DNA of 11,253 nucleotides, taken from positions 1 to 11,253 of the forward strand of contig CAYNRX010000048.1 in the NCBI GenBank assembly GCA_964399965.1, in the 5' to 3' direction. Shown one piece after another: positions 1 to 7,147 of this stretch. The DNA is from UBA1381 sp964399965 (GTDB taxonomy: Bacteria; Bacillota; Clostridia; UBA1381). Each line of letters begins with the position of its first letter. Position 1 is the stretch's first letter. Both the position numbers and the translations under genes were made by a program. The notes below the pieces were generated by a model. The model was not told the DNA's origin. It saw nothing but the letters and a program-made list of their open reading frames with translations, and made no database searches.

Positions 1-52
1 GTCGAAGATACTTGGCGGGAGACCGCCCGGGAAAATAGATCGTTGCCGGATC
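1..52 (+). rRNA. 5S ribosomal RNA, 3' part (cut by window edge)
   Basis: This is the 3' half of a 5S rRNA. The stretch GATACTTGGCGGGAGACC, followed by the GGGAAAATAG and TCGTTGCCGG segments, is the usual helix IV / loop E and 3'-terminal stem region of Firmicutes 5S rRNA. The 5' half lies outside the window, so the exact 3' end (about 51-52) is estimated from the family pattern. It implies that a 23S-5S rRNA operon ends just to the left. A rho-independent terminator follows within 10 nt, as expected for the last gene of an rrn operon. Confidence 0.85.
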
Positions 53-58
53 AATCGG

Positions 59-92
59 AGGCTTGTCGTTGACAAGCCTTTTTTTCTTTTTT
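59..92 (+). terminator. rRNA operon rho-independent terminator
   Basis: AGGCTTGTC (59-67) and GACAAGCCT (71-79) form a perfect 9-bp stem around a GTT loop, followed by a T tract interrupted by a single C. It directly follows the 5S rRNA and should end the rRNA transcript. The next gene starts only 27 nt after it. Confidence 0.9.
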
Positions 93-97
93 AGAAA
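69..97 (+). promoter_or_regulatory. candidate promoter embedded in the rRNA terminator
   Basis: A perfect -35 hexamer TTGACA (69-74) is formed by the loop and 3' arm of the terminator hairpin. A -10-like TAGAAA (92-97, 4 of 6 matches to TATAAT) follows after 17 bp. No other promoter fits between the 5S gene and the start codon at 119. Transcription would start near 104, almost on the Shine-Dalgarno sequence, giving a very short leader. This could be real or a coincidence of the terminator sequence; read-through of the terminator is the alternative. Confidence 0.4.
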
Positions 98-118
98 AGC
101 TTTAGGGAGGAATATGGT

Positions 119-949
119 ATGAAATGTAAATATTGCGGACAGGAATTAGCTGGTGACGAATTATTCTGCGGAAACTGTGGGACAAGGATAGACCGGGCTG
201 AAAGCGAGACTTTGGTTCGAGATTATCCGAAAACCGAAAAGCAAAAAAATTACACTATGATAGCAGTGATAATTGCATCGGTGGCGGTGTTGTTTGCGGC
301 GTGTGCGGGTATTGGTTATATTTTTATACATGATAATAAAAATAATGATGAGCAAATACTGGCCGCTGCGGTTAGTACATCCCCCGCAGTTACACAATCT
401 CCGCAGGTGAGCCCGACCCCGACGATACCACCTACCCCAAATGTTGTATATGTGACACCAGAGCCTACGGCGCAGATAATATATGTGACACAAGAACCCG
501 GGAAAGAACCTCCGACTAGAAGGAATTATTCCGTTGTTAGGACGCCGGTATATGACACATATTATGACAGCGACTTTAATTTCAGCTGTCAATACCCAGA
601 ACACTTTAATATGTACATAGACAGCAATAATGAAAACCGTTATACCGTAAGCGCTCCTGATGGGACGGCAGTTCAGAAGATATATGCGCGCAGCAATGCG
701 GATGGATCTTTAACGGTGGACAGTGCACTGGCGGATTTTAAGCGGAGCGTTGGCGGTCGTGTGGATTATGAAACGAGTGGCAGCGACTATTTTGCAGTAC
801 GAATGAAAAATGGGGAACGGTATTATTACAAATATTGCAAATTCAAAAACGGCAGGGTCATAGGTTTTGAATTTGACTTTGATGCGGATCTATTCGACGT
901 CTATGACGGATATATAAATGATATTTATAATAGCTTGAAAATAAGATAA
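119..949 (+). CDS. zinc-ribbon, single-pass membrane protein with extracytoplasmic PsbP/Mog1-like domain
   Basis: A 276-residue protein. An N-terminal zinc ribbon has two knuckles, C3-x2-C6 and C17-x2-C20, typical of the zinc_ribbon_2 / DUF-type ribbons at the start of many Clostridia membrane proteins. One transmembrane helix spans about residues 46-70. A Pro/Thr-rich linker follows (about 88-133) with two related tracts, VVYVTPEP and IIYVTQEP. The C-terminal domain (about 148-276, with a YP near its start and a closing NDIYNSLK) resembles the PsbP/Mog1-like alpha-beta fold; that match is from memory of the pattern and is weak. The ribbon should be cytoplasmic and the C-terminal domain outside. 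The start is set by AGGGAGG (104-110), 8 nt before ATG; an ATG at 114 is out of frame. It sits alone between an rRNA terminator and a tRNA promoter. The biological role is unknown. Confidence 0.85.
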   Translation: MKCKYCGQELAGDELFCGNCGTRIDRAESETLVRDYPKTEKQKNYTMIAVIIASVAVLFAACAGIGYIFIHDNKNNDEQILAAAVSTSPAVTQSPQVSPTPTIPPTPNVVYVTPEPTAQIIYVTQEPGKEPPTRRNYSVVRTPVYDTYYDSDFNFSCQYPEHFNMYIDSNNENRYTVSAPDGTAVQKIYARSNADGSLTVDSALADFKRSVGGRVDYETSGSDYFAVRMKNGERYYYKYCKFKNGRVIGFEFDFDADLFDVYDGYINDIYNSLKIR

Positions 950-1004
950 GTCTTAGGATTTATAACAAAAATACAATTTTTTTCAAATAAAATTGAAATT
1001 TTTC

Positions 1005-1033
1005 TTGACAAATAATACGTTTTGTGGTAAACT
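1005..1033 (+). promoter_or_regulatory. tRNA operon promoter
   Basis: TTGACA (1005-1010), a 17-bp spacer and TAAACT (1028-1033) form a near-consensus sigma-A promoter. It lies in an AT-rich stretch with A/T tracts upstream that could act as an UP element. The first tRNA begins 20 nt after the -10 box, so this promoter drives the Ser-Ala tRNA pair. Confidence 0.88.
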
Positions 1034-1053
1034 AATCTAGTAATCATTCATGC

Positions 1054-1144
1054 GGAGAAGTATCGAAGTGGTTATAACGGCCCGCACTCGAAATGCGGTG
1101 TACCCTAACGGGTACCGTGGGTTCGAATCCCACCTTCTCCGCCA
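1054..1144 (+). tRNA. tRNA-Ser (anticodon CGA)
   Basis: A class II tRNA of 91 nt including an encoded CCA (1142-1144). The acceptor stem GGAGAAG (1054-1060) pairs with CTTCTCC (1134-1140), with discriminator G at 1141. The anticodon stem CCGCA/TGCGG encloses the loop CTCGAAA, giving anticodon CGA (1089-1091), which reads UCG. A long variable arm (GTACCC paired with GGGTAC around TAAC) is diagnostic for serine-type tRNAs. The T arm carries GTTCGAATC. It is followed 3 nt later by tRNA-Ala in the same transcription unit. Confidence 0.96.
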
Positions 1145-1147
1145 TAT

Positions 1148-1223
1148 GGGGGTATAGCTCAGCTGGGAGAGCGCTTGCTTCGCATGTAAGAGGTCAGGAG
1201 TTCGATCCTCCTTATCTCCACCA
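1148..1223 (+). tRNA. tRNA-Ala (anticodon CGC)
   Basis: A 76-nt tRNA with encoded CCA (1221-1223). The acceptor stem GGGGGTA (1148-1154) pairs with TATCTCC (1213-1219) through two G-U pairs. One of these is G3-U70 (1150 with 1217), the main alanine identity element. The anticodon stem CTTGC/GTAAG encloses the loop TTCGCAT, giving anticodon CGC (1181-1183), which reads GCG. The D arm (TAGCTC...GAGC) and T arm (GTTCGATC) are canonical. It is the second gene of the Ser-Ala pair. Confidence 0.96.
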
Positions 1224-1261
1224 AAAAGAGAAAAGAGACTGTAAAAAAACATAGTCTCAAA

Positions 1262-1311
1262 AAAGGACTGAAATCTCTACGATTTTTTTGAGATTTCAGT
1301 CCTTTCTTTTT
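1262..1311 (+). terminator. tRNA operon terminator
   Basis: A perfect 16-bp stem (1262-1277 with 1290-1305, core GGACTGAAATCTC) around a 12-nt loop, followed by a T-rich tail (TTTCTTTTTT). A smaller hairpin, GAGACT (1235-1240) with AGTCTC (1253-1258), lies between tRNA-Ala and this terminator and may help end-processing. Both fit termination of the tRNA transcript. Confidence 0.92.
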
Positions 1312-1321
1312 AGTATAAAAG

Positions 1322-1496
1322 CATTGTGCGCAACTAGGGCTGGGCGGAAAAATGTTGGAATATGCTGAAACATAAGTAAAAAGCTAACTGCGGACTTTTG
1401 CAGCTGACGACCGACAAACGCCGCTCGGAGGCACTGAGGTTTTATAAGCGGCTCGGTTTTGTCGACAGCTATGAAGGGCTTAAGAAACGGTTATGA
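1322..1496 (+). pseudogene. GNAT acetyltransferase remnant (5' half lost, frameshifted)
   Basis: Two reading frames carry consecutive pieces of a GNAT (Gcn5-related N-acetyltransferase) C-terminal half. The frame from 1331 reads QLGLGGKMLEYAE, which matches acetyl-CoA-binding motif A (Q/R-x-x-G-x-G/A), and then hits a stop at 1373. The frame from 1395 reads LLQLTTDKRRSEALRFYKRL and continues GFVDSYEGLKKRL to a TGA at 1494-1496; this is the usual GNAT motif B region with its RFY-x-R/K-LGF signature. A frameshift and in-frame stops (1373, 1377) separate the pieces, and there is no start codon or upstream half, because the tRNA terminator lies immediately before it. Family assignment is fairly secure; the original substrate is unknown. 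Confidence 0.72.
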
Positions 1497-1526
1497 AAAA
1501 GGCTTGAGTTTTTACTCAAGCCTTTT
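1497..1526. terminator. bidirectional terminator
   Basis: AAAAGGCTTGAGT (1497-1509) and its perfect complement (1514-1526) form a 13-bp stem around TTTT. On the minus strand a T5 run follows, 12 nt after the stop codon of the large glycosidase, so it mainly terminates that gene. On the plus strand the T-rich 3' arm would also stop anything coming from the GNAT remnant. Confidence 0.88.
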
Positions 1527-1537
1527 ATATCAATTTC

Positions 1538-4500
1538 TTAAACAGCGACCTCATATCTCACGTATCCACAAAGTGGTTTTTGCACATCGTCCCAGAGGAA
1601 GGCGGAAAGTACATATCTTCCCTCCGGCATACTGAATGTGCCCGAGGCAGCGGAGGATACTCCCAGCAGCCTGCCGACCGCGCCGTTACCATCTGATTCG
1701 TAGATGCCGACATAGAGGTTTTGGGCCGGATCTGCATAGCCGCCTATGGAATAGGTCACCTCATTGCCGGATACCTCTACATTGTCAAACCAGATCTGGT
1801 CGTAAACATTCTTGACTTGTTCAGAGGTCAGCGCATAATCATAAAGCTTAAATTCATCTATCATACCCTGCGAAAATTCAAATTCACCGTTAGTCATCCA
1901 GTTGGCTTTACCGATATAAGCAACAGAGCTTGTGCCCAGCATATCGCTAAGCGCCACTGCCGTGGCTACTGTAGATACCTTTTCGCCGTTTATGTCGAGC
2001 GTATATGAATCATCGCGGTGAACGACAGCTACATGCTTCCACTGGCCGCTTGGATAGGAAGATGCTGCCGAAGCCGGGCGTTCGATATTGTTGCTGTTAT
2101 ACCTTTCCGCCGTTATCTTGGAGCCGCTGTCAAGAACACCGACGTATTTTTCTGATTTATACGTCTGCGCAGAATCGTTAGGGGCGGCATAGAACCACCA
2201 GGACTGTGCGTCTGCTTTCGACCAGAACGATACCGTAAAGCTGTCAAGCCCGGACAGAAGGCTGGAGCCGTCCTCCTTGGAAAGGGCGATAAACTGCGTG
2301 CCGTCAAATACGGCTGCCTTACCCTTGTGGCCGTCATCATACGTCAGCTGCCCGTTAAGCGTTGCTGCACCGGCTTGGCATGAGAGATTTTCGTTGTCGA
2401 AGTCAAGACTTAAAATAAGCTCTCCTTCCTCCGGGATTTCTGCGTCCGTAAATTCCTTTAACAGCCTTTCGTATTCTTCCATCGTTATCGGCATTACTGT
2501 GCCGTGGCGGTATGTGGTATCAAAATTGAAATCTGCCGCCGAGGTAAAGCTGCCCGTTGCAATGTCGTCAGTTACAAACGGCTTGTAGCCTTGACTCTTC
2601 GAATAGTAATCCAGCAGCAGGCACCAGGTATCCTCGCCGTTTAGTTTATAGGCGGTTGGCCCCTCATAGCCGGTAACTGTATTTCCTGCCGTGCCGTTGA
2701 GCGTATAGGTGGCTACTTCCGTAAACGGTCCGTCAAGGGCAGTGCTCTCCTCCATGATAACAGAAGACCGAGACTCATTTTTGGTGAAACGGTAATATTT
2801 CCCCTCATGCTTGAGGAAAGTGGTATCGATATTGCTCACAGCCGTACCGGCGGCAATATCGGCTTCGGTCGCATCATCAATGTATATCTCCGGTTCTGTA
2901 AAATTCTTAAAATCACGCGTATAGCTTCTGTATACTCGCTGATACGTATAATCGTCATCCGCTACTTTTGACGCCCAGAACACCATATACTGCCCAGTCG
3001 CATCATCGTATATCGACTCCGGCGCCCAGGTACAGCCTGCATTATCGGGAGCTATCTGCACGAGCCGCGCCTCTGACCAGTTTACCAGATCAGTCGACTC
3101 CCAGATAACTATCGACTTGCTGCCGGATCTCTGGCAGGTAGACCAGCGATCATCGTCTCCTCTGCGGTTATATATCGACAGATCGGTAGCGATGAGGAAG
3201 AATTTGTCTCCTTCCGGTGACCGTATGATATGCGGGTCGCGCACGCCGCCCTCGCCGACGTCGCTTGTAAGTATCGGCTGCATATTGTTGAGCGTCTGCC
3301 AGTTTGAACCATCTCTTGATACAGAGAAGTATACCTGCTCGTCAGCAGCGTTTGCCTCCCTGCCTACGAAATGAACAAATAGATATGCCTGCATATCATC
3401 CTCCGTCTTGTTTTGGGCAGCAGCCTTGACTGTTACCTCATATTCGCGCCGAACGCTTTCATCCTCGTACGTCGCCTGCAAGGTAAGCGTTACGGCCGTA
3501 TCCTCTGTCGGGCGAGTTACCTCGCCGGTAGAACTGATGACGCCGGGATCGGAGGACGTCCATTCAAGGTTCACACCGTTATAATCTGATGGCATATAAA
3601 GATTGCCATATACCTCTTCCGGCGGACGCACTGCCGAAAGAGCCTGGCTCACAGCGGCGTTGTTCCCTGATACCCAGATCTCTATCTCCGCGATATTGCA
3701 CAGGTAATCCTCGGATTTATTGTTGTTGTAATTTTGTGTGCCATCGGGGACAGTGTAACGGATATAACGGTAGGTGCTGTCGGCGGTCTCTGCCGTCATA
3801 TCTTCTGTATAGACGTATTTCATCACATTCCCGCTCGGACGTGTGGGAACGGTATATATCGTCTCCCAAGATTGGCCGTCAGTTGAGCCCTGGAACATGC
3901 CGTCTATCATTCGCCATTCATATCCGGCGCGCGGAGCGTAGCCTATCGCGCCGATCATGTACTCCTCGCCAAGGTCAAAGCATACGTAGCCGTTAGCCAG
4001 ACCGTCGAAGTATGTGGAGAGATTTTGGTCAGCCGTTTTTTCATAATTAGCTGAGGCGGTATTGTTCCACGATTCGGAACCGCTTATCTGCTCAGAGGTA
4101 AATGTGAGCTTATGGATATTCATTATCCTGACCGTAACGGAGCTTGACCCGAGGGATGGACTTTGGGCTGTTATCGTTACCGTGCCCTCCTTTACCGGCG
4201 TCAAAAGACCGTTTCCATCAATAGTAGCGATAGTCTCGTCAGATACCGACCAGCTGACCGCAGAACCATCGCTTGTATCGGCAGTGTACTGCTCGCTTTG
4301 GCCGATCATTGCCCGTTCAGCGCCGTCTATTGCTATATAGCCAGTACCTTCGCCGTCACCCTCGATAACAAAGGTGGTGACAGAGTTGGCAGGCAGCTTG
4401 TAATTGAAGACTTTGTCAGCGACTGTTGCCGTGCCAACGTCAGCCCAGTGCTCGCCGCCGTTGATGGAGCCGCTGGTGCGGATCACCCGGGCGTCCGTTC

Positions 4501-5905
4501 CCACTTTGGTGAATGCAGACATATCAAAGGTATAATCCTTTGTAACGCCATCGGTGTTTACGGCAACGATCTTTATGTCGCCGCTGTCTTTGTTATACGC
4601 TGCAAGCGTAGTGGGAGAAGAGGCGATTATTGTATCGCCAGGCTCTATATAGCGCGTGAACTGGCCGAATACGTAGTATTTCTGGCTAAGCTCAATGACC
4701 TCGTTATCGTGGTCGGCAAGGCCTATGCCCCAGAGACCGCCGTCATGGTTTAAGGTGGTATTGGCCTCGGAATACACCCTCTCGCCTGTCTTTGCATCGA
4801 TATAGTAGAAATCAGCATCATGGTGAGAATCGATAATATCCCAGATTATCCAAGCTGCGGGCTGCATTCCATTCATATCGTTGAGTATCCAGTTGGCAAG
4901 ATTTAGACCTGCGCCCATGTTGCCGGGATTAGTGCCGACAACACCGCCGTTGTCTACTTCGCTCATCCACAGCGTCTTACCTGTCTCCATCACCCGCTGC
5001 TTAAGCTCTGCCCTCTTTGTACCGCCATAGGTATGGGTATCGACTCTGCCCAGAGCCTCCATAGCCTCGTCCGAAAGCGCGTTAAGGCTGGTGATGGCGG
5101 TGTCGACACTCGTCTCGTCCGTACCGGCAACGATAACGTCCGTAAGCCCTTTAGCATCCAGAGCAGCCCTGGTGGCGGTTATCATCTTTGACTGGCTCAC
5201 TCCCGGTGAATAATGGCAGCCCTCCTGTTTGTAGCTGTTTGCTCCCCAATAGGTGGTATCAGGCTCGTTCATCGGTGAATAGCTTTCAAATGTTATGCCA
5301 AATTCGTCACGGAAGTGCTTTGTCACCTCGGCGATATATTCGGCAAAGTTCTCATATTGATCGCTTCTTAAATTGTCATTACCCGCATTTTCAGCGCCGG
5401 AGGAACAACCGGAATTGGTCATGAAATACGGCGGGGAATTGGAAAAGCCTTCAACGTACAGGTCGGGATTTGCTTTTAGCGCAGCCAGTGCAACATTGCG
5501 CTGGTTTTCATCCGCCGTCCAGTCGTAGACGATGTTTCCCTCCTCATCAAATCCGGTGGCATAGCCCGGCACCTTGGAATCGGAGCGCGTGATATGGGTA
5601 TGGCTTGGATCATCGCCGCCGCCGATATTATAGCGGGCAATGTCAAGGCTCAATCCCTCATCTGAGAAGAACAGTTCCGCCGCCTGTTCTGTGAGCTTTT
5701 CGCTGTAGCCTATGCGGTTTGCCCACCAGCAAAGGCTTGTGCCCCAGCCTTCAAATTCTCCGTTGTTGAATGGAGACGCATCCGCCGGGTTAAGACGCAC
5801 GACTTCATCCGAAGCTGCCGAGATCGTCAGCGGCATAACACCCTGCAAGGGGAGCATGGCAATAGCAGCCGTTACTGCCAGCAGCTTTTTGGACAGTTTT
5901 TTCAT
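1538..5905 (-). CDS. secreted two-enzyme glycosidase: GH30 - Ig - CBM32 - Ig - GH43 - LamG
   Basis: About 1455 residues, numbered from the chosen ATG. A signal peptide (1-31, MKKLSKK n-region, cleavage near ISAA) is followed by a GH30 domain (about 35-515). It has the GWGTSLCWWA motif of endo-beta-1,6-galactanase-like GH30, acid/base Glu214 in MNEP and nucleophile Glu316 in WMSEVD. Then come a Big_2-like Ig domain (about 523-593), an F5/8-type-C / CBM32 module (598-747), a degenerate bacterial Ig domain (748-828) and a five-bladed GH43 domain (835-1155). The GH43 domain has base Asp890 (VRDPHII), pKa-modulating Asp1027 (SNIDTTF) and acid Glu1081 (YEGPTAYK). A LamG/concanavalin-type module (1160-1370) and an unassigned beta-rich tail follow. 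Both active sites look complete. No SLH, LPXTG or dockerin is seen, so it is probably released or held by its carbohydrate modules. The likely substrate is type II arabinogalactan, with GH43 removing arabinofuranose or a related sugar; the substrate is inferred. Asp890 argues against exo-beta-1,3-galactanases that lack the base. Confidence 0.92.
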   Translation of the reverse strand: MKKLSKKLLAVTAAIAMLPLQGVMPLTISAASDEVVRLNPADASPFNNGEFEGWGTSLCWWANRIGYSEKLTEQAAELFFSDEGLSLDIARYNIGGGDDPSHTHITRSDSKVPGYATGFDEEGNIVYDWTADENQRNVALAALKANPDLYVEGFSNSPPYFMTNSGCSSGAENAGNDNLRSDQYENFAEYIAEVTKHFRDEFGITFESYSPMNEPDTTYWGANSYKQEGCHYSPGVSQSKMITATRAALDAKGLTDVIVAGTDETSVDTAITSLNALSDEAMEALGRVDTHTYGGTKRAELKQRVMETGKTLWMSEVDNGGVVGTNPGNMGAGLNLANWILNDMNGMQPAAWIIWDIIDSHHDADFYYIDAKTGERVYSEANTTLNHDGGLWGIGLADHDNEVIELSQKYYVFGQFTRYIEPGDTIIASSPTTLAAYNKDSGDIKIVAVNTDGVTKDYTFDMSAFTKVGTDARVIRTSGSINGGEHWADVGTATVADKVFNYKLPANSVTTFVIEGDGEGTGYIAIDGAERAMIGQSEQYTADTSDGSAVSWSVSDETIATIDGNGLLTPVKEGTVTITAQSPSLGSSSVTVRIMNIHKLTFTSEQISGSESWNNTASANYEKTADQNLSTYFDGLANGYVCFDLGEEYMIGAIGYAPRAGYEWRMIDGMFQGSTDGQSWETIYTVPTRPSGNVMKYVYTEDMTAETADSTYRYIRYTVPDGTQNYNNNKSEDYLCNIAEIEIWVSGNNAAVSQALSAVRPPEEVYGNLYMPSDYNGVNLEWTSSDPGVISSTGEVTRPTEDTAVTLTLQATYEDESVRREYEVTVKAAAQNKTEDDMQAYLFVHFVGREANAADEQVYFSVSRDGSNWQTLNNMQPILTSDVGEGGVRDPHIIRSPEGDKFFLIATDLSIYNRRGDDDRWSTCQRSGSKSIVIWESTDLVNWSEARLVQIAPDNAGCTWAPESIYDDATGQYMVFWASKVADDDYTYQRVYRSYTRDFKNFTEPEIYIDDATEADIAAGTAVSNIDTTFLKHEGKYYRFTKNESRSSVIMEESTALDGPFTEVATYTLNGTAGNTVTGYEGPTAYKLNGEDTWCLLLDYYSKSQGYKPFVTDDIATGSFTSAADFNFDTTYRHGTVMPITMEEYERLLKEFTDAEIPEEGELILSLDFDNENLSCQAGAATLNGQLTYDDGHKGKAAVFDGTQFIALSKEDGSSLLSGLDSFTVSFWSKADAQSWWFYAAPNDSAQTYKSEKYVGVLDSGSKITAERYNSNNIERPASAASSYPSGQWKHVAVVHRDDSYTLDINGEKVSTVATAVALSDMLGTSSVAYIGKANWMTNGEFEFSQGMIDEFKLYDYALTSEQVKNVYDQIWFDNVEVSGNEVTYSIGGYADPAQNLYVGIYESDGNGAVGRLLGVSSAASGTFSMPEGRYVLSAFLWDDVQKPLCGYVRYEVAV

Positions 5906-5914
5906 AAACAACAT

Positions 5915-5922
5915 CTCCCTCT
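5915..5922 (-). promoter_or_regulatory. ribosome binding site that decides the glycosidase start
   Basis: On the minus strand AGAGGGAG lies directly against an upstream ATG (5912-5914) and 9 nt before a second in-frame ATG (5903-5905). The first spacing is too short for initiation, so the second ATG, which gives an MKKLSKK signal-peptide start, is preferred. Confidence 0.7.
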
Positions 5923-5955
5923 CTTAAAATTTTACTGACTGCTGTCTATGATGAT

Positions 5956-5964
5956 ATTGTAACA
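5956..5964 (-). promoter_or_regulatory. extended -10 promoter of the GH30/GH43 gene
   Basis: On the minus strand TGTTACAAT is an extended -10 element (TGn plus TACAAT) about 35 nt upstream of the Shine-Dalgarno. No good -35 is found 16-18 bp upstream, where the sequence is TAGTTA-like. A weak -35 is typical of promoters that need an activator, which fits an AraC-type regulator encoded just upstream. No clear terminator separates the regulator stop (6026) from this promoter, so some read-through from the regulator is also possible. Confidence 0.5.
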
Positions 5965-6025
5965 AAAAATCGCCCGGATAACTATCAGAATTTTAAACAG
6001 TTTGTCGCTTTTTTAATCTATAATT

Positions 6026-7081
6026 TCATTCCCGGAAGTTCTCTTTTTGATATATATTCCGGTACTGACGCGGTGTAAGACCGGTGCGTTTTTTAAAAAG
6101 GCTGGTAAAATGGCTTTGGGAGCAGAAAGCGAAATAGGCGCTTATCTCCTGTATCGTGTAACGGGAGTATTTGAGCATATTTTCACACATTGACAGCTTT
6201 TCATCAAGGATATACTCGGTGAGCGTTTTTCCTTCGACCCGATGAAAGAGGGAGGAAAGATAATTGGGATGAACGCCGGCGTCACGGGCTATATCAGCGA
6301 TAGCGATCCTGCTGTGCAGATGGCGGAAAATATAATCCTTGGCTTTGTTTATAGTCGGATTATATACCGACGGCCTGCCGCTTGCATTGACCTTTTCCGC
6401 AAAAAAGAGCTGAGCGGAATGTATCGCAGAAATTACGGCTGCCGGTTCCGAAAGTCCTTCTATGCGCCTGATGAATACGTCAGTCATGGAAAATACCGCC
6501 TCCGCATTGAGCCCGCCCTCTATCGCACTGCGCGATGACAAAGTGATAACGGCTACGGCCAGGTTTTTGGCATTGCGCAGCGGATCATTGGCAAGGGTTC
6601 CTATTTCTCCGTAATATTTTTCCCTCCAGCAGCTTTTAAGTTCCTTGATGTTGCCTGTGCGTATGCTTTCTTGCTCGCGCTTTTCCTGGCTGTAGGGGTT
6701 ATGCGTTTTTTCGGTCTCCTGCTCGGCAAATATATAAGACGAAAGCTCGGCTGAGCTGTCCGGAAGGGAAAGGTACTCTTGAGGACAAGGGGAATTATGG
6801 GTGCATTCCCAAAGAAGAGAAGCCGCTGCCGGGGCTGTATCATTATCCAAAGGCCCGCAGGCAATGGCATACTCATCCGTTCGTATAACGGCATACAGTC
6901 GGAAATCGGTACGCACAAAGCAGGAGTCAACCGAGGCGTCAGATGCAGCTGCGGCCAGAGCCTGTACCTGTGCAGGCTCCGATCCCTGAGACCGGCAAAG
7001 GATACTGCCGTCGGCGGCAATGACAGCGATGGGGGCGTTTGCAAGTGTGGAAATGCTGTTTATAAGTGTTTGGCTTATCAT
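6026..7081 (-). CDS. AraC/XylS-family transcriptional regulator
   Basis: A 351-residue cytoplasmic DNA-binding protein. The C-terminal AraC domain (about 242-345) has a first helix-turn-helix around IADIARDAGVHPNYLSSLF (261-279). The second lies around IQEISAYFAFCSQSHFTSLF (310-329) and ends in the family signature KKRTGLTPRQYR. The N-terminal part (1-110) looks like a small PAS/GAF-like sensor, with an IAVIAADGSILCR segment. The middle (about 140-210, with NDPLRNAKNL and SRSAIEGGL) is the helical linker seen in YesN-type Firmicutes regulators. No transmembrane helix is visible, so it should sense a cytoplasmic sugar or signal. The start is supported by AAGGAG (7088-7093), 6 nt before ATG. 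It lies upstream of the GH30/GH43 gene on the same strand and is divergent from the GH26-like lipoprotein, so it probably controls both. The inducer is not known. Confidence 0.9.
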   Translation of the reverse strand: MISQTLINSISTLANAPIAVIAADGSILCRSQGSEPAQVQALAAAASDASVDSCFVRTDFRLYAVIRTDEYAIACGPLDNDTAPAAASLLWECTHNSPCPQEYLSLPDSSAELSSYIFAEQETEKTHNPYSQEKREQESIRTGNIKELKSCWREKYYGEIGTLANDPLRNAKNLAVAVITLSSRSAIEGGLNAEAVFSMTDVFIRRIEGLSEPAAVISAIHSAQLFFAEKVNASGRPSVYNPTINKAKDYIFRHLHSRIAIADIARDAGVHPNYLSSLFHRVEGKTLTEYILDEKLSMCENMLKYSRYTIQEISAYFAFCSQSHFTSLFKKRTGLTPRQYRNIYQKENFRE

Positions 7082-7110
7082 GGCGGTCTCCTTGTTTTAT
7101 AAAAAGTAGA

Positions 7111-7142
7111 TAATTGCAGAACGCAATAGCGTTTTACAATTA
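7111..7142. repeat. hairpin in the regulator leader
   Basis: Positions 7111-7124 and 7129-7142 are complementary at 12 of 14 positions plus one G-T, around AATA. It lies about 30-60 nt upstream of the regulator start codon in its transcript, just before the Shine-Dalgarno. It carries TAATTGC, related to the AATTGC core of the neighbouring 42-nt repeat. Function is unknown; it may set translation or mRNA stability. Confidence 0.5.
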
Positions 7143-7147
7143 TTCTC

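Noticed and set aside
971..1003. AT-rich inverted repeat after the zinc-ribbon gene as a terminator
   Set aside because: Only about six A/T pairs (TTTCAA with TTGAAA) can form, and the T tract is part of the promoter's upstream region, so no terminator is called.
1037..1252. 71-codon minus-strand reading frame containing EDRTPDLLHAKQALSQL and RWDSNPR
   Set aside because: It is the antisense translation of the two tRNA genes, a well-known source of false protein calls.
4163..4753. 196-codon plus-strand reading frame inside the large glycosidase gene
   Set aside because: It lies wholly antisense to a coding region with convincing domains on the minus strand, and it has no recognisable domain. 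The other frames antisense to or out of phase with the main genes (for example 161-604, 6601-7044, 10374-10769) are rejected for the same reason.
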